Shown here piece after piece: positions 28,701 to 37,805 of a stretch of 64,000 bases of DNA. Location: positions 1 to 64,000 of the forward strand of contig JAFLDO010000006.1 in NCBI GenBank assembly GCA_017302455.1, given 5' to 3'. A program made the translations under genes and the position numbers. The number at the start of each line of letters is the position of its first letter. The first letter of the stretch is position 1. This DNA is from Accumulibacter sp. Its GTDB lineage: Bacteria > Pseudomonadota > Gammaproteobacteria > Burkholderiales > Rhodocyclaceae. The notes beneath the pieces were generated by a model, which had not been told where the DNA came from, ran no database searches, and saw nothing but the letters and a program-made list of their open reading frames with translations.

Positions 28701-29768
28701 AGCGTCCTGCGCGCTGCCGGTCTCGGAGCGTGCACGCAGTTCATCGGCGCGCCCAATCCCTGGGACCATATCCGCATCATCCGCAATGCCAGGGCAGTCC
28801 TCGACGAGAAGCGGGTCGATCTGCAGCGAGCCTGGTCGGCCACCAGTTTCCACCTGCAGCAACTGCGCGACAACCCGGAATGCGCCCGCGAAGAGTACGA
28901 CCGCATCGTCGAGACCACTGACCCAGGCCTGTCGGTGACGCTCAGCTTTGACCCGACCGAAGACGTCGCGGCTCCCTTCATCCACACCGGCAGCCGACCA
29001 AGGGTGGCGATTCTGCGCGAGCAGGGCGTCAACGGGCACGTCGAGATGGCTGCCGCTTTTGATCGTGCCGGCTTTGCCGCTATCGACGTACACATGAGCG
29101 ACATTCTGAGCGGCCGCCTCGCGCTCGCCGGGTTCTCGGGCGCCGTCGCCTGCGGCGGCTTTTCCTACGGCGATGTCCTCGGAGCGGGTCAGGGCTGGGC
29201 GAAGACGATTCTCTTCAACGAACGGGCCAGCGAGATCTTTTCAGCCTTTTTCGCACGCCCGGACACCTTTGCCCTTGGCGTCTGCAACGGCTGCCAGATG
29301 ATGAGCGTGCTCAAGGACATGATCCCTGGTGCCGACGCCTGGCCGCGCTTCGAGCGCAACCGCGTCGAGCAGTTCGAGGCACGTTTCTCTCTGGTCGAAC
29401 TGCCCGAGTCACCGTCGGTTTTCTTCGCCGGCATGGCCGGCAGCCGGCTGCCGGTGGTCGTCTCGCACGGTGAGGGACGCGCCGTCTTCGCCTCGGCAGC
29501 GCAACAGGCGAGTGCTCTGGTGGCCATGCGCTACGTCGACCATGGCGGCCAGCCGAGCGAGGTCTATCCGTACAACCCGAATGGATCGCCGGCCGGTGTC
29601 ACCGGGTTTACGACGGCCGACGGCCGCTTTTCGATCATGATGCCGCACCCCGAACGTGTCTTCCGCAGCGTCCAGATGTCGTGGCACCCGGCCGACTGGA
29701 GCGCGCGCGGCTGGCACGATTCACCCTGGCTGCGGATGTTCCGCAATGCCCGGCAATGGGTGGGCTAG
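25749..29768 (+). CDS. purL: Phosphoribosylformylglycinamidine synthase, large single-chain form
   Basis: 1339 residues, the gammaproteobacterial/betaproteobacterial long form. Order: N-terminal domain, linker, two FGAR synthase halves ([32 protein letters not shown], then [18 protein letters not shown] and [10 protein letters not shown]), and a C-terminal class I glutaminase from ~1080 with nucleophile Cys in [10 protein letters not shown] and the His/Glu pair in [10 protein letters not shown]. It makes FGAM from FGAR, glutamine and ATP in purine synthesis. It is monocistronic; a hairpin lies 50 bases behind it. Confidence 0.97.
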   Translation: MADILFLRGAPAFSSFRLQVLQQRVALAVTGAHMEAAEYWHFVATRQPLTTAERRQLSALLEERAAGEGQGSELFLVTPRVGTISPWSSKASDIASNSGLQAVERIERGIAFWLDHRQGRLSPAERASIAALLHDRMLETVLDSFARTADLFRHFAPEPLTSVDLLSGGGGELVAANRRLGLALSEDEVDYLVDLFLKAQRNPTDVELMMFAQANSEHCRHKIFNASWVIDGQPRSETLFGMIRETHQAHPAGTIVAYADNSSVIEGACVPRFHPGPDGRYAYHEEPTHILAKVETHNHPTAISPFPGAATGSGGEIRDEGATGRGSKPKAGLCGFSVSNLNIPDFLQPWELASSAYGRPARIASPLAIMLEGPIGAAAFNNEFGRPNLAGYFRTYEQFTGSGAGQLLRGYHKPIMLAGGVGNIAANQCFKAGTLPPGTLLVQIGGPGMLIGLGGGAASSMTTGSNTADLDFASVQRGNPEIQRRAQEVIDRCWQMGAPGGDGSIAGDGNPILSLHDVGAGGISNALPELAHGAGSGARFELRAVLIEEPGMSPAEIWCNEAQERYVLAIAPSRLDEFAAICKRERCPFAVVGATTGETRLVVADRHFDNHPVDMDMDALLGKPPRMTRTAEHLPPLSVPFDVTAVVLKEAAYRVLRLPAVADKTFLISIGDRSVGGLTARDQMVGPWQVPCADVAVTLMAFHGYLGEAFAVGERTPLAVLDAPASGRMAVGEALTNIVAADIATLGEVKLSANWMAAAGFPGEDARLFDTVRAVSDLCQRIGVSIPVGKDSLSMRTTWQEATDGDGTRQKQVVSPLSLIITGFAPVQDARRTLTPQLVLDAGETDLLLIDLAAGRNRLGGSALAQVYAATGNDAPDVDDPARLPAFFEAVRRLAADDLLLAYHDRSDGGLFTAVCEMAFAAHCGVSIDTDGLCYDPLSNDVDGNEKRPDLLGGRSFELLMRALFNEELGAVVQIRRAERSRVMSVLRAAGLGACTQFIGAPNPWDHIRIIRNARAVLDEKRVDLQRAWSATSFHLQQLRDNPECAREEYDRIVETTDPGLSVTLSFDPTEDVAAPFIHTGSRPRVAILREQGVNGHVEMAAAFDRAGFAAIDVHMSDILSGRLALAGFSGAVACGGFSYGDVLGAGQGWAKTILFNERASEIFSAFFARPDTFALGVCNGCQMMSVLKDMIPGADAWPRFERNRVEQFEARFSLVELPESPSVFFAGMAGSRLPVVVSHGEGRAVFASAAQQASALVAMRYVDHGGQPSEVYPYNPNGSPAGVTGFTTADGRFSIMMPHPERVFRSVQMSWHPADWSARGWHDSPWLRMFRNARQWVG

Positions 29769-29815
29769 CCTGCGCGCGGAAGGGTTGCCGAGCCATCGGC
29801 AGTCGCTGACAGCCG

Positions 29816-29838
29816 AAAAAAACGCCGGAAGTCCGGCG
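29816..29838 (-). terminator. Rho-independent terminator of the parvulin gene
   Basis: On the minus strand CGCCGG-ACTT-CCGGCG (29838-29823) is followed directly by seven T. It lies 30 bases after the parvulin stop. On the plus strand the same hairpin may help to end purL transcripts, though the T tract there is poorer. Confidence 0.8.
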
Positions 29839-29866
29839 CCTTTCTCTGCGTTCGGGCAGCCGCCAG

Positions 29867-30661
29867 CTACTGGATTTTCGCCTTGGAGCGCAGATCGGTC
29901 ACGAATTTCTGAATCTGCTCCTGCTGCAGGCGCTGCGCGATCTGCGGCTTGATCTGGTCGAAGGGAGGCGGAGTCAGCGGACGGCTGTCTTCAAGCAGGA
30001 TCACGTGGTATCCAAAATCGGTCTTGACCGGGGTCTCGGTGAACTTGCCCTTGCTCAGACCCGTGACCGCGTCACCAAACGGTTTCACATAGGCGGCCGT
30101 GCTGCTCCAGCCGAGATCACCACCCTTGTCGCGCGAGCCAGGGTCCTTGGACTGTTTGGCGAGGTCATCAAACTTGGCACCCTTCTTCAGATTGACGATG
30201 ATCACCTTGGCGTCATCTTCCTTTTCGACCAGGATGTGACGCACTTTGTACTCGGTGTTGCCCATCTGGGTCTTCATCCGGTCATAGGCTGCCTTGATCT
30301 GCTCATCGCTGATCGGATGCTTCTTGACGAAATCCTGAACGAATGCGCGGATGAAAATGGCCTGCCGCGCCAGTTCGGCCTGTGCTGCCACCTCCGGCCT
30401 CTTGTCGAGGCCCATTTTCTTCGCTTCCTGGACCAGCAACTCGCGACGGATCAGTTCCTCACGAACCGCGTTCTTCAATTCCGGGCTGTCGGGCGCACCT
30501 TGCGCTTGCTGCTCGGCGACAAAGGCGTTGGCGACGGTCTGAGAAATGGCGACGCCGTTTACCGTGGCGACGGCGCCACCGGAGGCCTTCTGGGCAATCG
30601 CCGGAAGCGAAATCAGCGCGCCAAGCAGGAGTGCGCTGGCCAGTCTTGATGGATTGTGCAT
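29867..30661 (-). CDS. Periplasmic peptidyl-prolyl isomerase, parvulin/PpiC-SurA type
   Basis: 264 residues. Signal peptide to SLPAIAQ (~residue 24), an N-terminal SurA_N-like helical region (SQTVANAFVAEQQAQ, REELIRRELLVQEAKKMG), then one parvulin domain with KVRHILVEKEDDAK, DLAKQSKDPGSRDKGGDLGW and YHVILLEDSRP. It should assist folding of exported proteins. The short C-terminal tail EQIQKFVTDLRSKAKIQ is usual for this group. It is the last gene of the yciB-yciI-bolA run and has its own strong terminator. Confidence 0.92.
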   Translation of the reverse strand: MHNPSRLASALLLGALISLPAIAQKASGGAVATVNGVAISQTVANAFVAEQQAQGAPDSPELKNAVREELIRRELLVQEAKKMGLDKRPEVAAQAELARQAIFIRAFVQDFVKKHPISDEQIKAAYDRMKTQMGNTEYKVRHILVEKEDDAKVIIVNLKKGAKFDDLAKQSKDPGSRDKGGDLGWSSTAAYVKPFGDAVTGLSKGKFTETPVKTDFGYHVILLEDSRPLTPPPFDQIKPQIAQRLQQEQIQKFVTDLRSKAKIQ

Positions 30662-30708
30662 GTCTGGTTTTCCTTCTATGGGGGTTGGTTGGGGTAAAGC
30701 GGGTTGGA

Positions 30709-31026
30709 TCAGGAAGCAATAGATACCGTTGACGGAACTTCCGCAGGGGTCAGCGCCTGAATGCTCAGGGCGTGAATCCGTGTCTGCATGAGGTCACCCA
30801 GTGCGTCGAGAACTCGACGGTGACGGGCCAGGCGCGCCTGGCCAGCAAAAGCGGCCGCAACGATCAGCAGGCGATAGTGTCTGCCGCCACCTCTGGCGCC
30901 TGCGTGGCCGGCGTGCCTGGCCGAGTCATCGATCAGTTCCAGACGGATCGGCGCCAGAACTGCGAGCCGCTGCTGAATGATTGCGGCGAGGTTTGCAGCA
31001 TCGACGGCGGCTGGCGGTTCAGTCAC
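30709..31026 (-). CDS. bolA: BolA family protein
   Basis: 105 residues with the BolA fold: [17 protein letters not shown], an unusual Gly/Ala/Arg-rich insertion-like loop [16 protein letters not shown], then [15 protein letters not shown] and [11 protein letters not shown] with the conserved RHRxVxxxL signature. BolA proteins work with monothiol glutaredoxins in Fe-S handling and in morphology and stress control. It overlaps yciI by four bases, in one operon with yciB and the parvulin. Confidence 0.88.
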   Translation of the reverse strand: MTEPPAAVDAANLAAIIQQRLAVLAPIRLELIDDSARHAGHAGARGGGRHYRLLIVAAAFAGQARLARHRRVLDALGDLMQTRIHALSIQALTPAEVPSTVSIAS

Positions 31027-31328
31027 GCCGGTAGCGCTTTCTTGAACGGCTTGACGATCACCTTGGCGTAGACACCGGCGACGACGTAGGGATCGGCGTC
31101 GGCCCAGCTACTCGCCGCTTCGAGGGAAGCAAATTCGGCAACAATCAGGCTGCCCGTAAAACCGGCCGGCCCGGGGTCTGGTGAATCGATGGCCGGAAAC
31201 GGACCGGCCAGCAGCAGCCGGCCTTCGTCCTGCAGCGCCGTGAGACGCTCCACATGTGCCGGCCGGGCAGCGAGCCGACTGGCCAGAGAATCCGGACGAT
31301 CTTCGCCGACGATGGCATAGAGCATCAT
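31023..31328 (-). CDS. yciI: YciI family protein
   Basis: 101 residues of the YciI/YCII fold: [40 protein letters not shown] with the conserved His, [19 protein letters not shown], and [19 protein letters not shown]. The family has ferredoxin-like dimers with a conserved His/Asp pair; its reaction is not settled. The usual yciB-yciI-bolA neighbourhood is kept, with four-base overlaps on both sides. Confidence 0.9.
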   Translation of the reverse strand: MMLYAIVGEDRPDSLASRLAARPAHVERLTALQDEGRLLLAGPFPAIDSPDPGPAGFTGSLIVAEFASLEAASSWADADPYVVAGVYAKVIVKPFKKALPA

Positions 31329-31858
31329 TTGCTCTCCTCGATGTACTTTGACAGCAGCAGTCCCTGCGCGAGCACGAAGACCAGCATCAGCCCCATGCCG
31401 CCAAAGAGCTTGAAGTTGACCCAGTCGTCAGTCGAAAAGTTGAAGGCGACGAACAGGTTCGCGCAACCCATGAACACGAAGAAACCGATCCAGGACCAGT
31501 TGAGTTTTGTCCAGGCGACGTCCGGCAACTCCATCTGTTCAGCCAGCAGCGTCCGCATCAGGTTCTTCTTCAGAAAAAGGGTGCCGCCGAGCAGTGTGGC
31601 AGCGAATGCCCAGTAAAGCACGGTCGGCTTCCATTTGATGAAGTTCTCGTCCTGCAGGAGCAGGGTCATGCCGCCAAAAACGGTGATGATCACCAAGCTG
31701 ACCCAGAGCATGGTGTCGATCTTCCGGCCTTTGAACCAAAGCCAGCCGATCTGCGCAAAAGTAGCGCCGATGGCCACGGCGGTTGCGACGTAGATGTCGA
31801 AAACCTTGTAGGCGATGAAGAAAAGGATGACGGGAAAGAGGTCAAAGAGGAATTTCAT
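31325..31858 (-). CDS. yciB: Septation protein A / inner-membrane protein YciB
   Basis: 177 residues with five membrane helices. It starts [19 protein letters not shown], the family signature, and contains [36 protein letters not shown] and [16 protein letters not shown]. YciB acts in cell-envelope synthesis and intracellular septation. It is the first gene of a four-gene minus-strand run. Confidence 0.94.
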   Translation of the reverse strand: MKFLFDLFPVILFFIAYKVFDIYVATAVAIGATFAQIGWLWFKGRKIDTMLWVSLVIITVFGGMTLLLQDENFIKWKPTVLYWAFAATLLGGTLFLKKNLMRTLLAEQMELPDVAWTKLNWSWIGFFVFMGCANLFVAFNFSTDDWVNFKLFGGMGLMLVFVLAQGLLLSKYIEESK

Positions 31859-32008
31859 GGCAAGTGCCGTGGAAGAACCGCGGGATTATGGCCGATTTGC
31901 CTGGCTGCTGTCCATGCTGCATCTTTGCCGGTATGGATTGGCGACAGCGGGGGCACGCTGACCCGGTCCGGCCGACGCCCAGCGACGCCCGGCAGGACGG
32001 GAGCAACC

Positions 32009-32956
32009 CTATTCGACTGCTTTCCAGCTCGCATCCGGATTGAAGGTGCGAAGCCGCGCCACCGCCGCCTCGGTATTCTTGCCGAGGTTCTTCTGGAAAA
32101 CCCTGCCGTCGTGATTGACGATGAAGGTCATCACCCCCGAGACGCCATACTTGGCTGGATAGGCGACGACCGCAAAACCTCCGATCATCCGCTCATCAAG
32201 CAGGTAGTCATAGGCACCGCCCGGGGCATCTCTGCCCTGCCCGGTCAGCATCCGGTAACGATAGCCGTGATAGGGCTGCGGCTGGTCGCCACCCGCCTTC
32301 CTGCTGTAGCCTTCGCGCGCCGCTGCGACAAACACCGACCCCAACGGGCTTGGCGGCTGGTCTGCCTCGACCGGCCAGAACAGGCCATCGCGCGCTCCCT
32401 CGCTGGAGACAAAACGCCTCGCGTAGTCGTTCGAACCGTTGCCGTCTAGATCATTGGCCGCATACTCGCGCTGCGCATCGACCACCGCCAGCAGGGTCTG
32501 AATGGTGTCGAGCTCGTTGCGCCCGATACGTCGGTTGAGGATTTCCTGACGCCCGGCAGCCGCATCAAAGAACCAGCGCTCGCCCTTGCGCACCAGCGGC
32601 GCCGGAAACGGCCAGTCATCGTCGCCTGCCAGCAGGACGGCGCGACCATCGCTCAAGGGGCTGATGGCGTGTTTGCGGTCATAGGCGGCAAGGAATCGCT
32701 GCCAATCCGCACGATCGGCGACCGGGTCGCCGCTCGCCAGCCAGCTTCGTGATGCCGGGCCAACCACGGCCAGCACAGCCTGCCGATCCTGCGCGCGTAC
32801 CGCCTCGGCCAGCGCACGGGCAGCGTCTTCAGGAGTGGCGTAGCCCTGCTGAACAACGGTGCGTGTCGCCGGTAACGGCTGCGCGGCGTCGATCGCTGGC
32901 GCCATGGCGATCAACACGGCCATGGCAAGCGTCGTCATCATTTGCTTGAACTTCAT
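32009..32956 (-). CDS. DUF2950 family exported protein
   Basis: 315 residues with a signal peptide (MKFKQMMTTLAMAVLIAMAP, cut near AIDAAQ). The DUF2950 pattern is clear: FATPEDAARALAEAV-like start (here YATPEDAARAL), WRFDAAAGRQEILNRRIGRNE-like block (here WFFDAAAGRQEILNRR), ARRFVSSEGARDGLFWPV, PYHGYRYRMLTGQG and GVMTFIVNHDGRVFQKNLG. Function unknown, probably periplasmic. It follows the DUF3300 gene by 36 bases; the two are commonly paired. Confidence 0.88.
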   Translation of the reverse strand: MKFKQMMTTLAMAVLIAMAPAIDAAQPLPATRTVVQQGYATPEDAARALAEAVRAQDRQAVLAVVGPASRSWLASGDPVADRADWQRFLAAYDRKHAISPLSDGRAVLLAGDDDWPFPAPLVRKGERWFFDAAAGRQEILNRRIGRNELDTIQTLLAVVDAQREYAANDLDGNGSNDYARRFVSSEGARDGLFWPVEADQPPSPLGSVFVAAAREGYSRKAGGDQPQPYHGYRYRMLTGQGRDAPGGAYDYLLDERMIGGFAVVAYPAKYGVSGVMTFIVNHDGRVFQKNLGKNTEAAVARLRTFNPDASWKAVE

Positions 32957-32992
32957 CGTATTCTTCTCCGGAGAAATGGGAAACGGTTCCGA

Positions 32993-34435
32993 CTAACGGC
33001 CACGCCCCCCGCCACCGCCGCGGCCACCACCGCCACCGCCGAAGCCGCCACCACCGCCACCGCGGCCGCCGCCGCTAAAGCTTGCGCCGCCCCCCCCCCG
33101 ACTCGAGCCACTGCCAAAGCTTGCGCCACCGCCGCCCCGCCCCCCTCCCATGTCGGCCCGGCTGGCGCTGCCGCGCTGGCTGGCCTCACGGGTCGAAGCG
33201 CCATTGCCAACCCCGGAAAAACCGCCGCCGCCACGACTGCCAGCATCCGCCCGCGCGCCACCTCCGTCGAAACGGTCTCGCCCTGACCCAGCGCCACCAC
33301 GATCGGCACCCTGCATGCGATTGCCCGCTTCACCGCGGTCCCTGGGCTCGGCGCGGCCGCCGTCGCCGCGCCCGAAGTCTCCGCGACCAGCCTCACCACG
33401 ACCGGCTTCGCCACGGCCACCAAGGTTCTCCCGCGCGCCGCGATCAGCATCCTTGACCCGATCGTTCAGCTGGCTGTGGTCCATGCCCTTGAGCTCCGAA
33501 CGTCCGCTCTCGGCACGACCACGAAACTGCTCACGTGCCTGGCTGGCCTGGGCATTGCCGCCGCGGTTGTACTGGCGAGCAACGTTCTGGTCCCGATAGG
33601 CGACACCGCCGCGATGCGCCGCATTGTGGTTCCAGCTCTTGTTGCTGATATTGGTGCGATTGAACGAGTTGTATCGATTGACGTCGATATCTACGTTGCC
33701 GCGCCCCCATCCCCAGTTGGCGGAGCCCCAGAGCGCTGCACCGACAAGGGCACCGGTCGCGAAGGCGAGACCCGGAGGATAGACGTAGGCCGGCGGGTAC
33801 ACGTAATACGGCGGGGTCGGATACCACCAACTGCCATACACCACGGTCGGGTTATAGGTCGGCACGTATACCACCTCGGGCTTCGGCGATTCGACGACGT
33901 AGATCTTCTGGCTGCCCTGCACCTCGGTCGTGACCACCTGCTGTTCGGTGGTTTTCAGGTTTCCGGCCGCGTCGGCCTTGGCACGCAGGCGCTGCACCGT
34001 ATCCATAAGGTCCTGCTGCTGGGCCAGAAAAGCGTCCCCCAGCTTTTGCATCCAGTCGAGATTGTCGTTCATCTGCTGCAACACCTGAGGCACCGCGGTC
34101 AGCGACTTGACAGCCGGATCCCAGTCCTGCTTCGCCATGGCGTCCTCGAGCGCTTTCCCCGTCACTTTGGGGTTGGCCTTCGCCCAGCGTGCCGCCTCGA
34201 CGACTTCGAGCGGATAGGTGGAGGCCATCAGAACCTGTACCAGCAACGCATCCGGGTACAAAGCGATCGGCGCCAGCAGCCGGTCAAGGTCCTGCTGCGA
34301 GAAGGTCTTCGCCGCCGGGCTGGCCGAGGCCGCGCCAGCCGGCGACGTCGACGGGGATTGCTGCGCCAGGGCGGGCGACAGGGCGAAAATGAGTGCCGTC
34401 AGCAGCGCACCGGGTCGGCAACAGGTTGATTTCAT
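32993..34435 (-). CDS. DUF3300 family exported protein with Gly/Arg-rich tail
   Basis: About 480 residues. Signal peptide to SPALAQQ, then the DUF3300 domain (FSQQDLDRLLAPIALYPDAL, VLMASTYPLEVVEAARW, WDPAVKSLTAVPQVLQQM), a YVPTYNPTVVYGSWWYP segment and a transmembrane-like Ala/Gly run near residue 230. The last ~200 residues are low-complexity (charged, then Gly/Arg/Ser), ending in Gly-Arg blocks. I start at ATG 34435, behind an AGGA box. Paired with DUF2950; role unknown, likely envelope-associated. Confidence 0.87.
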   Translation of the reverse strand: MKSTCCRPGALLTALIFALSPALAQQSPSTSPAGAASASPAAKTFSQQDLDRLLAPIALYPDALLVQVLMASTYPLEVVEAARWAKANPKVTGKALEDAMAKQDWDPAVKSLTAVPQVLQQMNDNLDWMQKLGDAFLAQQQDLMDTVQRLRAKADAAGNLKTTEQQVVTTEVQGSQKIYVVESPKPEVVYVPTYNPTVVYGSWWYPTPPYYVYPPAYVYPPGLAFATGALVGAALWGSANWGWGRGNVDIDVNRYNSFNRTNISNKSWNHNAAHRGGVAYRDQNVARQYNRGGNAQASQAREQFRGRAESGRSELKGMDHSQLNDRVKDADRGARENLGGRGEAGRGEAGRGDFGRGDGGRAEPRDRGEAGNRMQGADRGGAGSGRDRFDGGGARADAGSRGGGGFSGVGNGASTREASQRGSASRADMGGGRGGGGASFGSGSSRGGGGASFSGGGRGGGGGGFGGGGGGRGGGGGRGR

Positions 34436-34741
34436 CAAGCATCCTCGGACACGAAAAAGGACTTACGAGCGAACCCGCCAGCGGCAAATGATCCGCCTCG
34501 GGCAGCAGCCCGGCAGGCAGTCCGGTACCAATCCAAAAGCATAGACCCCCGGCCGGCGGTCTGGCAAGATTATTTCCACTACCGAGAGGGCAATCCCGGT
34601 GAAAACGAGGACAAACTGCACCGCGCGGCGTGCATGCTCGACGAGAACGGGCTCCAGCTTGGACGGGCTGCACGCGCTGTCGCGTTACCAGCAGGCCGGA
34701 AGATGCCGACTCTCGGTCGTTCAGCCGACTGCCGCCTGTGC
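34436..34741. other. Intergenic stretch between paaK and the DUF3300 gene
   Basis: 306 bases without a supported gene. It must hold the DUF3300 promoter (minus strand). A GC-rich imperfect hairpin lies around 34548-34562. No regulator site is recognised. Confidence 0.4.
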
Positions 34742-36067
34742 CTACTCGCGTGGTCGCTTGTCGATGACGCGCCGTGCCTTACCGAGCGAACGCTCGATTC
34801 CCCCGATGTCGGCGATGCGCACTTCAGTCGAAATGCCGATGAAAGACTTGATGTGCCGCTGCAGCGCGTGCGCGACATATTCCTTGTCGACCATCGGCAG
34901 ATAACGAAACTCGCGCTTGAGCTCGACATCAACGGCCACCGAGTCGAGGTGACCGTCGCGCCAGACTTCAATCAGGTAATGCGGGGACAGCTTCGGCTGC
35001 TTGAGGATCAGTTCCTCAATCTGCGAAGGGAAAACGTTGACGCCGCGAATGATCAGCATGTCGTCCGAGCGGCCGGTGATCTTGTCGATGCGCCGCATCG
35101 AGCGCGCCGTAGGCGGCAGCAGGCAAGTCAGGTCACGCGTGCGGTAGCGGATCATCGGCAGCGCTTGCTTGGTGAGCGAAGTGAACACCAGTTCGCCGTG
35201 GCGCCCGTCGGGAAGCACCTCGCCGGTCGTCGGATCGATCACCTCGGGGTAGAAGTGATCTTCCCAGATCACCGGGCCGTCCTTGCTTTCGATGCACTCG
35301 CTGGCGACACCGGGGCCGATGACTTCCGACAGCCCGTAAAGATCAATCGCGTCAATGGCGAAGCTGCCCTCGATCTCGAGGCGCATCTGTTGCGTCCAGG
35401 GTTCCGCGCCGAACAGACCAACGCGCAGCCCGGTCGACGCGGGATCGATCCGCTGACGCTTGAATTCGTCCGCCAGATTGAGCAGATACGAAGGGGTGAC
35501 CATGATGATGTCCGGCTGGAAGTCGGCGATCAGTTGCACCTGCTTCTCGGTCTGGCCGCCGGACATCGGGATCACCGTGCACCCCAGACGCTCGGCGCCG
35601 TAGTGGGCGCCAAGACCGCCGGTAAACAGGCCGTAACCGTAGCCGATATGAACCATGTCGCCGCGTCGGCCGCCGGCGGCGTGGATCGAGCGCGCCATCA
35701 GCGTTGCCCACATGTCGATATCGTCCTGCGTGTAGCCGACAACCGTCGGCTGTCCGGTCGTGCCCGACGATGCATGCACCCGCACGACCTGATCGCGCGG
35801 CACGGCAAACATCTTGAACGGGTAATTCTGGCGCAGGTCGTCCTTGGTCGTGAAAGGAAACTTGCGCAGATCGTCAAGCGTTTTCAGATCGTCGGGGTGT
35901 GCGCCGTGGGCATCGAACTTCTGCCGGTAGTGCTCGACGTTCTCATACGCGTGACGCAGCGACCAGCGCAGGCGATCGAGTTGCAGGGCCGAAATCTCGT
36001 CGCGACTGGCGGTTTCAATCGGTTCGTAGGCGTTATCGTGGGCATTGACACGGCTAGCTGCGACCAT
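34742..36067 (-). CDS. paaK: Phenylacetate--CoA ligase
   Basis: About 441 residues. ANL-superfamily landmarks of PaaK: FTTKDDLRQNYPFKMFAVP, VHASSGTTGQPTVVGYT (P-loop), GYGYGLFTGGLGAHYGAE, DLYGLSEVIGPGVASEC, YRTRDLTCLLPP and GRSDDMLIIRGVNVFPSQIEE. It activates phenylacetate to phenylacetyl-CoA with ATP. No paaABCDE genes are near, so it may serve another aryl acid or a split pathway. The ATG at 36067 has GGGAG at good spacing; a longer frame starts at 36091. A leader with a perfect inverted repeat precedes it. Confidence 0.93.
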   Translation of the reverse strand: MVAASRVNAHDNAYEPIETASRDEISALQLDRLRWSLRHAYENVEHYRQKFDAHGAHPDDLKTLDDLRKFPFTTKDDLRQNYPFKMFAVPRDQVVRVHASSGTTGQPTVVGYTQDDIDMWATLMARSIHAAGGRRGDMVHIGYGYGLFTGGLGAHYGAERLGCTVIPMSGGQTEKQVQLIADFQPDIIMVTPSYLLNLADEFKRQRIDPASTGLRVGLFGAEPWTQQMRLEIEGSFAIDAIDLYGLSEVIGPGVASECIESKDGPVIWEDHFYPEVIDPTTGEVLPDGRHGELVFTSLTKQALPMIRYRTRDLTCLLPPTARSMRRIDKITGRSDDMLIIRGVNVFPSQIEELILKQPKLSPHYLIEVWRDGHLDSVAVDVELKREFRYLPMVDKEYVAHALQRHIKSFIGISTEVRIADIGGIERSLGKARRVIDKRPRE

Positions 36068-36078
36068 CTGGCTGATCT

Positions 36079-36172
36079 CCCGACTTGGCAAAAGTCGAAA
36101 CCCTAGACCATGTGCGGTTATCTTTCAATAAGCCGGGTTCCGATAAGGCATTTTTTTCTCCGCCAAGTCGGG
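36079..36172 (-). promoter_or_regulatory. 11-bp perfect inverted repeat covering the paaK ribosome site
   Basis: CCCGACTTGGC (36079-36089) and GCCAAGTCGGG (36162-36172) are exact inverted copies 72 bases apart. On the paaK transcript the proximal copy contains the GGG of the GGGAG ribosome site. Pairing of the arms would hide that site; a small reading frame lies in the loop. Confidence 0.5.
36125..36151 (-). CDS. Possible leader peptide MPYRNPAY upstream of paaK
   Basis: An ATG at 36151, six A behind a GGAG box, opens an eight-codon frame ending TGA at 36125. The frame lies wholly inside the loop of the inverted repeat at 36079-36172, 57 bases before the paaK start. Two of the eight codons are Tyr (TAT). 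The ribosome site is good, but so short a frame could arise by chance. Confidence 0.3.
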   Translation of the reverse strand: MPYRNPAY

Positions 36173-36258
36173 AAAGAACCCCGCAACGGGCACGATACCG
36201 CCCGCACTGCCGGAAGAATCGGGTAGGCTGAGCGGCCTTCCTCCCTGTCGTCGGCCCA

Positions 36259-37593
36259 ATGCTCGCCCACCACTCCCGCCTGATCCTCGCGCACGCTACG
36301 CCGATGCTGCTCGCCCAGTTGAGCTCGATGGGCATGATGATCATCGACACCGCCCTGCTCGGCCATTACGGCACCGACGACCTGGCGGCGGTGGCGGTTG
36401 GCGGCGGCATCTACATCTCGGTGGTTTTTGCCCTGGCCGGTATTCTGCAGGCCATCGCACCGACCGTCGCCCACCTGCATGGCGCCGGCCGCGAGCGGGA
36501 GATCGCCGGTGTCCTGCAGCAGGCGCTGTGGCTGGCGCTGCTGCTGGCCATTCCGGGCGTGCTGATCCTGCGCCACCCCGAGCCGCTGCTGGCGCTGTCG
36601 CGGATCGACCCGCTGGTCGAAAGCAAGGCACGCGCCTATCTCGCGCTGCTCGCATTGGGCCTGCCGGCCATCCTGCTCTACCGGACCTTCCACGCCTTCT
36701 GCAACGCGCTCGGCCAGCCGCGTCCGCTGTTGCTGATCAGCCTCGGCAACACGCTGCTGCACGGCCTGCTCGCCTCGCTGCTGGTGACTGGCGCCTGGGG
36801 TGGTGAAGCGCTCGGTGTCCTCGGCTGCGGCCTGTCCAATGTCGCGGTCAGTGGCTTCTCGTTGCTCTGTGCGCTTGCTTACCTGCGCTTTGGCAAGGCC
36901 CTGCGGCCATATCGCCTGTTCACCGGCTGGCAGCGGCCGCGTCGAAAGCCACTGGGCCAGTTGCTGCGGCTCGGCCTGCCAATGGGTTTCTCGCATTTCG
37001 TCGAGATTTCGTCATTCACGCTGATGGCCCTGTTTGTCGCGCAACTCGGCGCAACGGTCGTCGCCGGTCACCGCATCGTCGCCAATCTGGCGGCGATCTG
37101 CTACATGCTGCCGCTGGCTCTGGGGATCGCCACCCTGGCCCAGGTCGGACAAGCCGCCGGCGCGCGCGACTGGCAACGAGCGGAGCGGTCTATCGGTGCC
37201 GGCCTGCTCCTGGCCGGCGGCCTGTCGGCGCTGCTCGGCCTTTTTTTGTGGCGGATCGCCGGACCGGTCACTGCTGCTTACACCGACGACCCCGCGGTGC
37301 AGGCGGTCGCCCTCGGACTGATTGGCTACGTTGCCCTCTACCAACTGTTCGACGCCGTACAGACCATCGCCGCGCACGCCTTGCGTGGCTACCGGATCAC
37401 CTTCGTGCCGATGTTCGTGCATGTCGTCTGCTTCTGGGGAGTCGGCCTGCTCGGCGGCTGGTGGCTGGCATTCCATGCCCGGCAGCCGATGGGCGTCGCC
37501 GGCTTCTGGTTGGCCTCCGGGGTCAGTCTGGTACTCGCGTCCGTACTGCTCGGCGCGCTGCTGTGGCGCGCCATGCAAGCGGTCAAGCAGTAG
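36259..37593 (+). CDS. MATE-family efflux transporter
   Basis: 444 residues, twelve membrane helices in two halves. It opens LAHATPMLLAQLSSMGMMIIDTALLGHYG, the NorM-type first helix with the MATE MxxxDTxxxG pattern, and the second half starts LGLPMGFSHFVEISSFTLMALFV. It exports cationic compounds coupled to H+ or Na+. It is divergent from paaK with 191 bases between the starts. Substrate unknown. (Segments quoted are partial.). Confidence 0.9.
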   Translation: MLAHHSRLILAHATPMLLAQLSSMGMMIIDTALLGHYGTDDLAAVAVGGGIYISVVFALAGILQAIAPTVAHLHGAGREREIAGVLQQALWLALLLAIPGVLILRHPEPLLALSRIDPLVESKARAYLALLALGLPAILLYRTFHAFCNALGQPRPLLLISLGNTLLHGLLASLLVTGAWGGEALGVLGCGLSNVAVSGFSLLCALAYLRFGKALRPYRLFTGWQRPRRKPLGQLLRLGLPMGFSHFVEISSFTLMALFVAQLGATVVAGHRIVANLAAICYMLPLALGIATLAQVGQAAGARDWQRAERSIGAGLLLAGGLSALLGLFLWRIAGPVTAAYTDDPAVQAVALGLIGYVALYQLFDAVQTIAAHALRGYRITFVPMFVHVVCFWGVGLLGGWWLAFHARQPMGVAGFWLASGVSLVLASVLLGALLWRAMQAVKQ

Positions 37594-37664
37594 CACGCCG
37601 AGTAGTCGCCAAGCGGGGGAAGCTATCAGACAAGCCGACAACCACTGACCCGCAAGCCAGCCGG

Positions 37665-37692
37665 GCTGTGTGACGCGAGCGAATCACACAGC
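37665..37692 (+). terminator. Hairpin after the MATE gene
   Basis: GCTGTGTGA and TCACACAGC form a perfect 9-bp stem with a 10-base loop; GGGCCCCGTTTT follows. It lies 72 bases behind the MATE stop and 114 bases before the TonB receptor start, and probably ends MATE transcripts. Confidence 0.55.
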
Positions 37693-37805
37693 GGGCCCCG
37701 TTTTCGATTGCGCCCTCAAGAAACGAGCCTGCGAGCCGTTATGAATCTGGAGAAAATTGCTTGCTTGGCATCGATATCGAACATCAGTCAGTCGGAAGGA
37801 AGGAT

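Noticed and set aside
34634..36106. 490-codon plus-strand frame opposite paaK
   Set aside because: Antisense to paaK, which has every expected motif.
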